Of a stretch of 26,497 bases of DNA, positions 14,410-21,963 are shown one piece after another. A program made the translations under genes and the position numbers. The stretch is taken from positions 1 through 26,497 of IMG/VR virus record IMGVR_UViG_3300045257_000081; one strand, 5' to 3'. The DNA comes from a virus. Under the pieces are notes generated by a model. It did no database searches. It was not told where the DNA came from and was given only the letters and a program-made list of their open reading frames with translations. The first letter of the stretch is position 1; each line of letters begins with the position of its first letter.

Positions 14410-16347
14410 ATGAACAGATTGAAGTCTCTATTCCAAGATCAATTCAATTCGAAGACAAAAGAAGAGCTTTCTCTTCTGGAATTCTTGGAACGCTGTAAAG
14501 ATGATCCATCGTGTTATGCAACAGCACCAGAGCGCATGCTCAAGGCAATCGGCGAACCGACTGTCATAAACACCTCAGACACCCCACGCTTATCACGTAT
14601 CTTCTCCAATCGGAAGATCAAGGTCTATCCGGCTTTCTCAGACTTTTATGGGATGGAAGAAACCATCGAAGCAATCGTCAGCTATTTCAAGCATGCTGCT
14701 CAAAATCTCGAAGAGGCAAAGCAGATCATTTATTTGCTTGGCCCGGTGGGCGGTGGTAAGTCTAGTCTGGCCGAACGATTGAAGAAACTCATGGAGAAGG
14801 AACCGATTTACGTGCTGAAAGCAGGATCGGAATTGTCTCCATTGTTCGAATCACCGTTGGGTCTCTTTGATGCAACCACATACGGTGAGACGTTGCAACA
14901 AGAATATGGCATCCCTGAACGGTACTTGAAAGCCATCAATTCGCCTTGGGCGCAAAAGCGTTTGAACGAATTCGAAGGCGACATCACCAAGTTTTCTGTG
15001 GTTAAAATGTATCCTTCTATCATCAATCAGATTGCCATTTCAAAGGCCGAACCCGGCGATGAAAACAACCAAGATATCTCTACGTTGGTTGGTTCTGTCA
15101 ATATTAATAAACTCCAAAGACTCGGTGAAGACGATCCGGATGCTTACGGGTTCACTGGCGCGCTGAACATAGCGACTCAAGGTATCATGGAGTTCGTGGA
15201 AATGTTCAAGGCTCCAATCAAGATGCTGCATCCGCTGCTTACAGCTACACAGGAAGGCAACTATAACGGTACGCGCCGCTTTGGCTCGATTCCGTTCCAA
15301 GGTACCATCTTGGCCCATTCTAATGAGTCTGAATGGGAGACGTTCAAGAACAACAAAAACAATGAAGCATTCCTTGATCGAATCAATCTGATCAACGTGC
15401 CATATTGCTTGAGAATTGATGAAGAGAAAGAAATTTACGAGAAGATCATCCGGAATTCTGAGCTATCAGATGCACCGGTTGCGCCAAAGACGTTTGAAAT
15501 GTTGGCTCAATTCTCCATCTTGACCAGATTGCTGGAACCAAGAAATTCTGACCTCTACGCGAAACTGCTCGTGTACAACGGGGAATACGTCAAGGAAATC
15601 ATGCCCAAGGCGAAGACCCACAAGGAATACAAGGATGACGCTGGCGTAAGAGAAGGCATGGATGGCATGTCAACGCGTTTCGCCTACAAGATTCTGAGCA
15701 AGGTATTCAACCATGACAGCGATGAGGTTGCGGCCAATCCAATCCATCTCATGTATGTTTTGGAGAAGCAAATCAAGCAAGAATGCTTCCCTACCGAAAA
15801 GGAAGAGATGTACCTGTCTTTTGTCCACGGTATCATGAAAGACAAGTATGCTGAGTTTGTCGAGGAAGAACTTCAGAAAGCATATTTGGAATCCTACTCC
15901 GACTACGGTCAGAATTTGTTTGACAATTACGTCAAGTATGCTGATTTCTGGACACAGAACAACGATTATCGTGACCCTGATACAGGTGGCATGATGGATC
16001 GTGAAATGTTGAATAAAGAGCTAGAAAAAATGGAGAAACCGGCTGCCATTTCTAACCCTAAAGATTTCCGCAACGAAATCGTCAACTTTGTATTGCGTGC
16101 AAAGGCGGATAGGGGTGGAAAGAATCCAGTCTGGACTTCCTATGAGAAGCTTCGTCGTGTTATCGAGAAGCGCATGTTCTCTAATACTGAAGAACTGTTG
16201 CCAATCATCTCCTTTGAAACCAAAAAGAAGACGGCAGACGAAGAGGAAAAGCATCATAACTTCGTGGATCGCATGATTGCTCGCGGCTATACGAAGCGAC
16301 AGATTCAACTCATTGTCAATTGGTTCACGCAATACAACAAGAGCTAA
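14410..16347 (+). CDS. prkA: PrkA/YeaG-family serine protein kinase (AAA+ type)
   Basis: PrkA proteins are cytoplasmic AAA+ ATPases reported to act as Ser kinases or ATP-dependent proteases. E. coli YeaG is made in stationary phase and nitrogen starvation. The 645-residue product is full length (YeaG: 644) and looks very close to the bacterial protein. It shows SRIFSNRKIKVYPAFSDFYG (62-81), Walker A GPVGGGKSS (111-119), PGDENNQDISTLVG, IMEFVEMFKAPIKMLHPLL and GNYNGTRRFGSIPF. The C-terminal PrkA region has YRDPDTGGMMDRE, FRNEIVNFVLRAKAD and MFSNTEELLPIISF. No truncation or lost motif is seen. GAGAGGAAATC precedes the ATG. It is the first gene of a prkA-yeaH-spoVR operon behind a late promoter. 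Confidence 0.97.
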   Translation: MNRLKSLFQDQFNSKTKEELSLLEFLERCKDDPSCYATAPERMLKAIGEPTVINTSDTPRLSRIFSNRKIKVYPAFSDFYGMEETIEAIVSYFKHAAQNLEEAKQIIYLLGPVGGGKSSLAERLKKLMEKEPIYVLKAGSELSPLFESPLGLFDATTYGETLQQEYGIPERYLKAINSPWAQKRLNEFEGDITKFSVVKMYPSIINQIAISKAEPGDENNQDISTLVGSVNINKLQRLGEDDPDAYGFTGALNIATQGIMEFVEMFKAPIKMLHPLLTATQEGNYNGTRRFGSIPFQGTILAHSNESEWETFKNNKNNEAFLDRINLINVPYCLRIDEEKEIYEKIIRNSELSDAPVAPKTFEMLAQFSILTRLLEPRNSDLYAKLLVYNGEYVKEIMPKAKTHKEYKDDAGVREGMDGMSTRFAYKILSKVFNHDSDEVAANPIHLMYVLEKQIKQECFPTEKEEMYLSFVHGIMKDKYAEFVEEELQKAYLESYSDYGQNLFDNYVKYADFWTQNNDYRDPDTGGMMDREMLNKELEKMEKPAAISNPKDFRNEIVNFVLRAKADRGGKNPVWTSYEKLRRVIEKRMFSNTEELLPIISFETKKKTADEEEKHHNFVDRMIARGYTKRQIQLIVNWFTQYNKS

Positions 16348-16351
16348 CTAA

Positions 16352-17668
16352 ATGGCACATACCATCATAGACAGAACCCTTCGAAACAAAACGAAGGGTT
16401 CTACTAATCGGGCGAAATTTACCAAGAGAGCTTCTCGAAACATCAAAGAGGCTGTCAAGGACTATATCGCCAACGGTGCCGACATCAAGTCTATTTCCGA
16501 TGGTAAGCAAAAGAAAATTAAGGTGTCCAACAAAACGTTGGATGAACCTCTGATCGTCCACGGAAGCGAGTCCACAAAACGACGTGTCGTGATCGGCAAC
16601 AAAGATTACGAAGTTGGCGACCTGATAAAGAAACCTACCAAGAGCGGATCAAGCAATACCGCAGGAGATAGTGGCGAAGGTGAAGACGATTTTTATTTTC
16701 AGCTAGATCACAAGGAATTTCTGGACATATTCTTTGATGGACTGGAATTGCCCGATTTGATCAAAAAGCAGATCATGGAAGATTGCGAAATTAAACCGCA
16801 TCACAACGGATATACCACCACGGGATCGCCTGTCAGATTAGATTTGAAAAAGAGTCTGGTCAATTCCTATAAACGGCATGTTGCCATCGGCGGGGCTATC
16901 GATATAGAAATCGAAGAGTGCCAAAAACGTTTGGAGACTGCTACATCACAAGACGAAAAGGACGCTCTGCTTCTAGAAATTGCCGAACTCGAAAAGCAAA
17001 AGAACGAAGTACCTTTCCTACAAGAACTTGACCTCCGTTACCGCAATATTCTCATGGTTCCAGAACCAGCCACAAAGGCTGTCATGTTCTGTATCCTTGA
17101 CGTTAGCGGAAGCATGGAAAAATGGCACAAGGAAATAGCCAAACGCTTTTTCATGATCCTTTACCTGTTTCTGACCAAGCAATACGAGAACGTCGAACTG
17201 GTTTTTATCAAACATCACCATGCTGCATTTGAAGTCACGGAACACGACTTTTTCTATTCACGTGAAAACGGTGGAACTGTTGTTTCTGAGGCTCTAAAGT
17301 TGATCAGAGATATCATGAAAAGCCGGTATTCAAGCTCGGCATATAACTCCTATGTCTGCCAAATGAGTGATGGCGATAATTTCGGTTCCGAGGAAGAAAA
17401 CGAAAAGCTGGAAAATTTGATAGAAGAGATTCTTCCATTGGTTCAATATTTCGCGTTCGTCGATATCAAGCGTAAATTCCCACCGTTTGTTGGCGGATTC
17501 ATGACGCAATCGTCAGATGAACCGACTGAATTGATGAGTCAATACATCACAATCAAGGATAGCAACTACAAGCACGGGTATAAGTTCAACCTGCGTAGCA
17601 TTACTGCATTGGCTGACATCTATCAGGTGTTTAGAAGTCTTTTCGAAAAGAAGGTTGAAGAGAAATGA
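16352..17668 (+). CDS. yeaH: YeaH-family (UPF0229) protein with von Willebrand A domain
   Basis: YeaH is the usual operon partner of PrkA/YeaG. The 438-residue product matches E. coli YeaH (427) in length. The N-terminus (IDRTLRNKTKGSTNRAKF) is basic. A linker with GEGEDDFYFQLDHKEF leads to a VWA-like domain whose MIDAS motif DVSGS lies at 250-254 in FCILDVSGSMEKW. Later YVCQMSDGDNFGS supplies another typical VWA stretch. The metal site therefore looks intact. The gene starts 4 bases after the prkA stop and overlaps spoVR by 4 bases (ATGA). It probably bridges kinase and target in the complex; this is inference from operon linkage. Confidence 0.95.
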   Translation: MAHTIIDRTLRNKTKGSTNRAKFTKRASRNIKEAVKDYIANGADIKSISDGKQKKIKVSNKTLDEPLIVHGSESTKRRVVIGNKDYEVGDLIKKPTKSGSSNTAGDSGEGEDDFYFQLDHKEFLDIFFDGLELPDLIKKQIMEDCEIKPHHNGYTTTGSPVRLDLKKSLVNSYKRHVAIGGAIDIEIEECQKRLETATSQDEKDALLLEIAELEKQKNEVPFLQELDLRYRNILMVPEPATKAVMFCILDVSGSMEKWHKEIAKRFFMILYLFLTKQYENVELVFIKHHHAAFEVTEHDFFYSRENGGTVVSEALKLIRDIMKSRYSSSAYNSYVCQMSDGDNFGSEEENEKLENLIEEILPLVQYFAFVDIKRKFPPFVGGFMTQSSDEPTELMSQYITIKDSNYKHGYKFNLRSITALADIYQVFRSLFEKKVEEK

Positions 17669-19149
17669 CGAAGTTGAGAAGTGTCGGCGAATGGGATCAA
17701 CCACTATTGGACGCGTATTACAAGGAAATCGAAGAGATTGCAGTCAACGATTTTCAACTGTCCACCTACCCCAACCAGCTTGAAATCATCTCGTCCGATC
17801 AAATGATCGAGGCGTACAGTACCCACGCCATGCCCATCATGTACGATCACTGGCGATATGGCAAAAGTCTGGTCTCAAACAAGAACGCATATGATAAAGG
17901 TCATATGAATCTCGCGTATGAGGTGGTGATCAACAGTTCTCCATGTATTGCGTATCTGATGGAAGAGAACAGTATCACGATGCAGGCACTTGTGATGGCT
18001 CACGCGTGTTTCGGTCACAATGCCTTCTTCAAGAACAACTACCTTTTCAAGAATTGGACAGACGCAGAATTCATCATTGAATACCTGACGTTCGCCAAAA
18101 AATATATCGCATCCTGTGAAGAAAAATATGGGGTGGATACAGTTGAACGCTTTTTAGATGGCTGCCACGCATTGGAACTGCATGGTGTGGACAAGTACCA
18201 TAGACCGCGTGGGTTGACGAACATCGAAAAGGAAAAGCTGAAACTCGAAGCACTATTACACGCAGAAAAAACGTATGACGATGTCATAGAAACAACCGTG
18301 AACGCGTTCCGTCCGATTGAAGATCAGGTCTTGGAAAAGGTCGAACCACAGGAAAACATCCTATACTTCCTTGAGAAAAACGCGCCGTATTTGGAAGACT
18401 GGCAGCGGGAAGTCATCAGAATCGTGCGCAAGATTGCCCAGTATTTCTATCCGCAACGACAGACACAATTGATCAATGAAGGATTCGCTACCTTTACCCA
18501 TTACAACATCTTGAACCGGCTCAATGAAAAGGGGCTAGTGACGGACGGGTTCATGCTTGAATTCTTGGAATCGCATACGGCTGTCACTGCACAGCCAACA
18601 TTTGACCATCCATACTATGCCACTATGGGCATCAACGTGTATTCACTAGGATTCAGGATGTTCCAAGACATCAAACGTATCTGTATGGAGCCGACAGCCG
18701 AAGATAGAGAATATTTCCCCGATTTTGCCGGTAACGGAGACTGGGTCAAAACGACGCAATGGGCCATGAAAAATTTCAGGGATGAGAGTTTCATCCTTCA
18801 ATTCTTATCACCGCATCTGATTCGCAAATATAGAATGTTCGCCGTCGAGGATGAACCAAATGTATCCTACGTGAAGATTACTGATATCCACAACAAAAAA
18901 GGATATCTTAATATTCGAGAAAAGTTGGCGAAGATGTTTGATATTATGGAAAGAATCCCAAATGTGCAGGTTACGGACGTTGAACAAAAATCTCGTCGTC
19001 TCACTTTAACGCATACATCCAACGATTGCGTCAAGTTGGACGCCTCTAATATCGGTCTAGTTTATGAATATCTCTGTGAAATGTGGAAGCTCCCCGTCAG
19101 GATAGTATCCGTGGACGCCAATGGGAAACCATTCGATCTAATCGAATAA
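17665..19149 (+). CDS. spoVR: SpoVR/YcgB-family protein
   Basis: SpoVR is named from Bacillus spore cortex formation, and YcgB is the E. coli member (510 residues). The molecular function is unknown. In many bacteria it clusters with prkA and yeaH. The 494-residue product has the typical stretches MPIMYDHWRYGKSL (56-69), NLAYEVVINSSPCIAYLMEEN, VMAHACFGHNAFFKNN, QTQLINEGFATFTHY (with a metalloprotease-like glutamate) and YYATMGINVYSLGFRMFQDI. No lesion is seen. It overlaps yeaH by ATGA and ends the module. A dual promoter for the next unit follows at once, and no terminator was found. Confidence 0.96.
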   Translation: MTKLRSVGEWDQPLLDAYYKEIEEIAVNDFQLSTYPNQLEIISSDQMIEAYSTHAMPIMYDHWRYGKSLVSNKNAYDKGHMNLAYEVVINSSPCIAYLMEENSITMQALVMAHACFGHNAFFKNNYLFKNWTDAEFIIEYLTFAKKYIASCEEKYGVDTVERFLDGCHALELHGVDKYHRPRGLTNIEKEKLKLEALLHAEKTYDDVIETTVNAFRPIEDQVLEKVEPQENILYFLEKNAPYLEDWQREVIRIVRKIAQYFYPQRQTQLINEGFATFTHYNILNRLNEKGLVTDGFMLEFLESHTAVTAQPTFDHPYYATMGINVYSLGFRMFQDIKRICMEPTAEDREYFPDFAGNGDWVKTTQWAMKNFRDESFILQFLSPHLIRKYRMFAVEDEPNVSYVKITDIHNKKGYLNIREKLAKMFDIMERIPNVQVTDVEQKSRRLTLTHTSNDCVKLDASNIGLVYEYLCEMWKLPVRIVSVDANGKPFDLIE

Positions 19150-19153
19150 GCAC

Positions 19154-19187
19154 TTGACTGCCAATCCTAATGTTCGTACACTAAATA
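19154..19187 (+). promoter_or_regulatory. overlapping sigma70-type and late-like promoters
   Basis: TTGACT (19154-19159) is spaced 17 bases from TACACT (19177-19182), a fair sigma70 promoter. The overlapping ACTAAATA (19180-19187) is a 6 of 8 match to the late element. The pair could keep the HD-Pth2 gene active early and late. Confidence 0.55.
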
Positions 19188-19244
19188 CTCCTGATACACC
19201 CACCAACCGAGGAAACAAAGATGAACACGTAGCTGCTTGAATCC

Positions 19245-20093
19245 ATGAACACCTGTGAACAGACGCCCGGTCAGAGCATTCTCGACCACGGTCTTAGCGT
19301 TTGGGAACAGTATCAGAAGCTTATCCACGGTGATACTTCTGAGATGCGTCTACCGCAATGGTACGACGCCTACAAAGACCAGCTTCTCTCTACCATCCAC
19401 TCCCCTTCGATTATCCGACAGTACACGTCGTTCCACGACTGTGGTAAACCGTTCTGTCAGGAAATTGACGCCGATGGTCGGAAACACTTCCCGAACCATG
19501 CCGAAATCTCGAAGAAAACCTACGAGACCTATTTCGGTCGTGAGGGTGACCATGCCATCATCGCAGACCTCATCGGTCTGGATATGATTTGTCATACGGA
19601 GACTGCCGACCAGATTATCGGTCGAAACTTGCCAGACAGGACGATTTGTACACTCTTGCTCGCGGCGCTTGCCGAGATTCATGCCAATGCCCAGATGTTT
19701 GGTGGCATCGAATCGACTTCTTTCAAAATCAAGTTCAAGAAGTTGCAGAAGCTCGGTAACAGACTCTGTAAGTACATCTTCGACCATTCCTATATGTACG
19801 CCATCACCCGTGACGACTTGTCCCCGGCCCAAAGGGCGGTGCAGGCTGGCCATGTGGCAATCGAAGCGTCACGAGCGTTTATGTCCAAGGACGACGAACA
19901 CCCGTCGCTGATTCTTTGCACCTTGAAGGGTGAGGAACAGCTTCGGCGTGCAGCGGACGACTTGGAATCGAAGGGTATTCAACTCAAGCGATGGCACGAG
20001 CCTGACCGTAATAATGAGTTGACCGCAATCGCCTCACGGCCTATCGTGGGTGATGATAGAAAGTTGTTCAAAAAATTCCAACTGCTCAAATAA
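19245..20093 (+). CDS. fusion of HD-domain phosphohydrolase and Pth2-like domain
   Basis: The 282-residue product has two parts. Residues 1-175 look like an HD phosphohydrolase: H15 in LDHGLSVW, H64-D65 in FHDCGKP, H85 in HFPNHAEIS and H117 in MICHTETAD. Residues 183-270 resemble peptidyl-tRNA hydrolase 2: YMYAITRDDLSPAQRAVQ and AGHVAIEASRAF, then LILCTLKGEEQL and a WHEPDRNNELTAIASRP end. It may act on tRNA or peptidyl-tRNA ends; this is inference. The good ribosome site (GAGGAA) belongs to an ATG at 19221 that is in frame but followed by TAG at codon 4. The ATG at 19245 has no clear ribosome site. A second Pth2 gene lies at 11322. Confidence 0.78.
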   Translation: MNTCEQTPGQSILDHGLSVWEQYQKLIHGDTSEMRLPQWYDAYKDQLLSTIHSPSIIRQYTSFHDCGKPFCQEIDADGRKHFPNHAEISKKTYETYFGREGDHAIIADLIGLDMICHTETADQIIGRNLPDRTICTLLLAALAEIHANAQMFGGIESTSFKIKFKKLQKLGNRLCKYIFDHSYMYAITRDDLSPAQRAVQAGHVAIEASRAFMSKDDEHPSLILCTLKGEEQLRRAADDLESKGIQLKRWHEPDRNNELTAIASRPIVGDDRKLFKKFQLLK

Positions 20094-20104
20094 GGAGAGT
20101 CATC

Positions 20105-20491
20105 ATGGAAAACGTCTTTGAAACAAAGGAACAAGCACGAGCGTTCCGGCAACGCTGGAAACAACTGTACGCTGAGGGGTTCCACAAACCGAAGTCCCAT
20201 CCGATTATCCGATATTGCCTTAATCGCGGCAACTACGAAAAAATGACGGTCGGTGAATGTAAATGGTCGGACATGGACGCATCCTTCCATTTGGTCTATG
20301 CTGCTGCCATGGGCAAAGATTTTAGCAAAGGATTCGAAAAGGCATCCCGATGGAAGTTGGGCACCAAGCCAGCCGTTTGGAACTTGCAGAAAGTCTATGC
20401 AATGTTCCCGGATTTGACGGATGCACAAAAGCTTGCAATCGGAACAAGAGTGACTGATTTTGCTCATAAATTGGCATGGAGCTATCGGTAA
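20105..20491 (+). CDS. hypothetical protein
   Basis: This 128-residue, basic, Trp- and Lys-rich protein has no recognised domain. It is helical in the N-terminus (ETKEQARAFRQRWKQLYAEG) and has a conserved-looking centre (HPIIRYCLNRGNYEKMTVG). It starts 11 bases after the HD-Pth2 stop with a strong AAGGAGAG site, so it belongs to the same operon and is efficiently translated. A small phage-specific protein is likely. Confidence 0.75.
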   Translation: MENVFETKEQARAFRQRWKQLYAEGFHKPKSHPIIRYCLNRGNYEKMTVGECKWSDMDASFHLVYAAAMGKDFSKGFEKASRWKLGTKPAVWNLQKVYAMFPDLTDAQKLAIGTRVTDFAHKLAWSYR

Positions 20492-20498
20492 ATTACAC

Positions 20499-20506
20499 CA
20501 TAAATA
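20499..20506 (+). promoter_or_regulatory. T4-type late promoter (CATAAATA)
   Basis: This is a 7 of 8 late element. The predicted start, near 20512, coincides with the ATG of the next frame, so that gene would be nearly leaderless from this promoter. It may mainly serve tRNA-Leu downstream. Confidence 0.65.
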
Positions 20507-20507
20507 T

Positions 20508-20532
20508 CTCAATGAACGTATCATTCATTGAG
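20508..20532. repeat. inverted repeat covering the ATG at 20512
   Basis: CTCAATGAA (20508-20516) and TTCATTGAG (20524-20532) form a perfect 9-bp stem with a 7-base loop. The start codon lies in the left arm. The late promoter at 20499 would start RNA inside this arm, breaking the hairpin. Confidence 0.78.
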
Positions 20533-20835
20533 AATATCTGGGGAAGACTGGCCGTATTGACCCCCAATCGTGGTAAAAGCTACGATTGGGGTTTCATCAC
20601 ATCATTCCAAGAATCTCTCTTGCTGAAAACCGGAGACACCATTTCCAGATATGATAGTCTCGGTAACCTGTTGGAAACGGTTATTCTGGAATTCGACGAG
20701 TCTGATACATATTCTTTAGGCCAGAACTTCAGACGAAGGCTGGTCGATAGGATAGCATATCCTTTAGAGAACTTGTTTCTCTCCAATGCATATGTTAAGC
20801 TTACAAGAGATTATGCGGATGTGGTGGAATGGTAG
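20512..20835 (+). CDS. hypothetical protein overlapping the tRNA-Leu 5' end
   Basis: The family of this 107-residue product is unknown. It reads as a plausible soluble protein (IWGRLAVLTPNRGKSYDWGF, YDSLGNLLETVILEFDE). The ATG at 20512 lies at the predicted late start site and inside a hairpin, with no ribosome binding site. An upstream in-frame ATG at 20476 also lacks one and would overlap the previous gene. The last 7 codons, including the stop, run into tRNA-Leu, which is unusual and could mean the true gene was extended or that processing of the tRNA destroys this mRNA. Confidence 0.5.
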   Translation: MNVSFIENIWGRLAVLTPNRGKSYDWGFITSFQESLLLKTGDTISRYDSLGNLLETVILEFDESDTYSLGQNFRRRLVDRIAYPLENLFLSNAYVKLTRDYADVVEW

Positions 20836-21392
20836 TCACGATAGGTCGAGGGCCTATTGCCGTGAGGCGTGCAGGTTCGAGTCCTGTCATCCGCACCAAC
20901 TTTTGAGTTCTTGACGCCCCATGTTGGCGTCTGTTGATGGCAATTTGGGCACAGAAATCTCATATTACAAAGACGGTTATCGTTATTCTTACCATTGACA
21001 TGGTCTAGATGTAGTGTAAGAGGCCGACCACACCATTCAGGTAACAACCCACAAATTTCGCAAACGTATGGCTTCTCTCGTTTAAGAATTTTGCGCAATC
21101 TGCCCGCTGTTACATGATATTGAGGATTCTCTACAAGAATGAGAGCTTCATCCGTTTCTATGTTTCTGGAGTTTTTCTCGACAATAGGATGGGTTTCGCG
21201 CGTATAACCTTTAGCCCATCCTTTACCGGTGAAATGTGTTATATCTAGGTCATGTCGAGCTATCAGTTTCGAAAAATGACAGTAAGAACCACCACTCGGT
21301 TTTAGGTTGAAATATAAAAATAACTGATTCATGGATGTACAGTTTTTAACGGCTTCGGATAAAACTTCTTTGGTGTATCGAATATTTCTCAT
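20811..21392 (-). CDS. HNH homing endonuclease beside tRNA-Leu
   Basis: The 193-residue frame has an HNH core: CEICGLLPEW (zinc knuckle half), LHLDHVNGKNNDNR and MRFLCPNCHQQTPTW. The N-terminus (TKEVLSEAVKNCTSMNQLFL, then YFNLKPSGGSY) is a helix-turn-helix type segment common in phage HNH proteins. The last 28 residues or so, from GADDRTRTCTP on, are the antisense reading of tRNA-Leu, so the natural end is probably near 20905. GAGG precedes the ATG by about 10 bases. A late promoter inside an inverted repeat lies upstream. Insertion next to a tRNA gene is a usual homing site. Confidence 0.88.
   Translation of the reverse strand: MRNIRYTKEVLSEAVKNCTSMNQLFLYFNLKPSGGSYCHFSKLIARHDLDITHFTGKGWAKGYTRETHPIVEKNSRNIETDEALILVENPQYHVTAGRLRKILKREKPYVCEICGLLPEWCGRPLTLHLDHVNGKNNDNRLCNMRFLCPNCHQQTPTWGVKNSKVGADDRTRTCTPHGNRPSTYRDYHSTTSA
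20815..20898 (+). tRNA. tRNA-Leu (anticodon GAG), class II, with C33
   Basis: This is an 84-nt cloverleaf. The acceptor GCGGATG pairs perfectly with CATCCGC. The D arm is GTGG-AATGGTAG-TCAC. The anticodon stem is ATAGG/CCTAT with loop TCGAGGG, giving anticodon GAG but C at position 33 instead of the near-universal U. The long variable arm TGCCGTGAGGCGT forms a GCC/GGC stem. The T arm is GCAGG-TTCGAGT-CCTGT. The discriminator is A and CCA is encoded. A convergent HNH frame runs antisense through the whole gene. Confidence 0.93.
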
Positions 21393-21394
21393 GG

Positions 21395-21432
21395 GGTAGA
21401 CACCTCGCTAGGAGACAATTTCTCTGTCTACC
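21395..21432. repeat. inverted repeat over the HNH translation start
   Basis: GGTAGACA (21395-21402) and TGTCTACC (21425-21432) are perfect 8-bp arms, with an inner GAGA/TCTC pair. On the minus strand the GAGG ribosome site lies just before the second arm, and the ATG 2 bases after it. Confidence 0.78.
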
Positions 21433-21440
21433 TATTTAGT
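21433..21440 (-). promoter_or_regulatory. late-like promoter (ACTAAATA, minus strand)
   Basis: The plus strand reads TATTTAGT. It is a 6 of 8 match to the late element, with the TAAATA core intact. Transcription would start near 21427, inside the first arm of the inverted repeat, leaving the HNH ribosome site open. Confidence 0.58.
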
Positions 21441-21443
21441 GTC

Positions 21444-21472
21444 TTGTGTTAACGCATGTTTTTTGGTATGAT
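21444..21472 (+). promoter_or_regulatory. sigma70-type promoter for the deoxyribosyltransferase-thioesterase-GroES operon
   Basis: TTGTGT (21444-21449), a 17-base spacer and TATGAT (21467-21472), followed by the ATG at 21496. The -10 matches 5 of 6 and the -35 keeps TTG. No late element is seen here on this strand, so early expression is likely. Confidence 0.6.
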
Positions 21473-21495
21473 TCTCCAATAAACGAGAATCAACC

Positions 21496-21963
21496 ATGAA
21501 GCACTTCAAAGCCCCTGAAGCGAATACAACTGACCTGTTCACCGTTTTCCTTGCTGGCTCCATCGACATGGACAAGGCTGAGAAATGGCAGAACCGGGTT
21601 GTCGAAGAACTGAAAGACTTTGATGTTGCCATCATGAACCCACGCCGTGACGCATGGGACGCAAGCTGGAAACAGGAAGTCTCCAATCCCAAGTTCTTTG
21701 AACAGGTCGATTGGGAATTCAAGAACCTCGAAAAATCCAAACTCATCTTCCTCTACTTTACCGCCGATTCCAAGGCTCCTATCAGTCTATTGGAATTGGG
21801 TCTGTTCGCAGATTCCAAGAAACTTATCGTGTGTTGCCCGAAAGCCTATTGGCGTCATGGTAACGTTGAATACATCTGCAAACAGTTCAAAATCCCTCTC
21901 TTTGACACTTTCGAAGCTGCCATCAAGGCGACCAAGAAAGAACTCTTCGCCTACGGAAAATAA
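21496..21963 (+). CDS. nucleoside 2-deoxyribosyltransferase-like protein
   Basis: Members of this family exchange or hydrolyse the base of deoxynucleosides or nucleotides. The 155-residue product shows FTVFLAGSIDMDKAEKWQ (15-32), NPRRDAWDASW (48-58), FFEQVDWEFKNLEKS and the typical PISLLELGLF (95-104), whose Glu is the expected nucleophile. Length and motifs fit the short phage/bacterial form. A role in nucleotide turnover during infection is inferred. It is the first gene of an operon with a sigma70-type promoter; its stop overlaps the next ATG (TAATG). Confidence 0.8.
   Translation: MKHFKAPEANTTDLFTVFLAGSIDMDKAEKWQNRVVEELKDFDVAIMNPRRDAWDASWKQEVSNPKFFEQVDWEFKNLEKSKLIFLYFTADSKAPISLLELGLFADSKKLIVCCPKAYWRHGNVEYICKQFKIPLFDTFEAAIKATKKELFAYGK

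Noticed and set aside
20811-20897. C-terminal extension of the HNH protein as a functional domain
   Set aside because: It is the antisense translation of tRNA-Leu, a well-known source of false peptide similarity.
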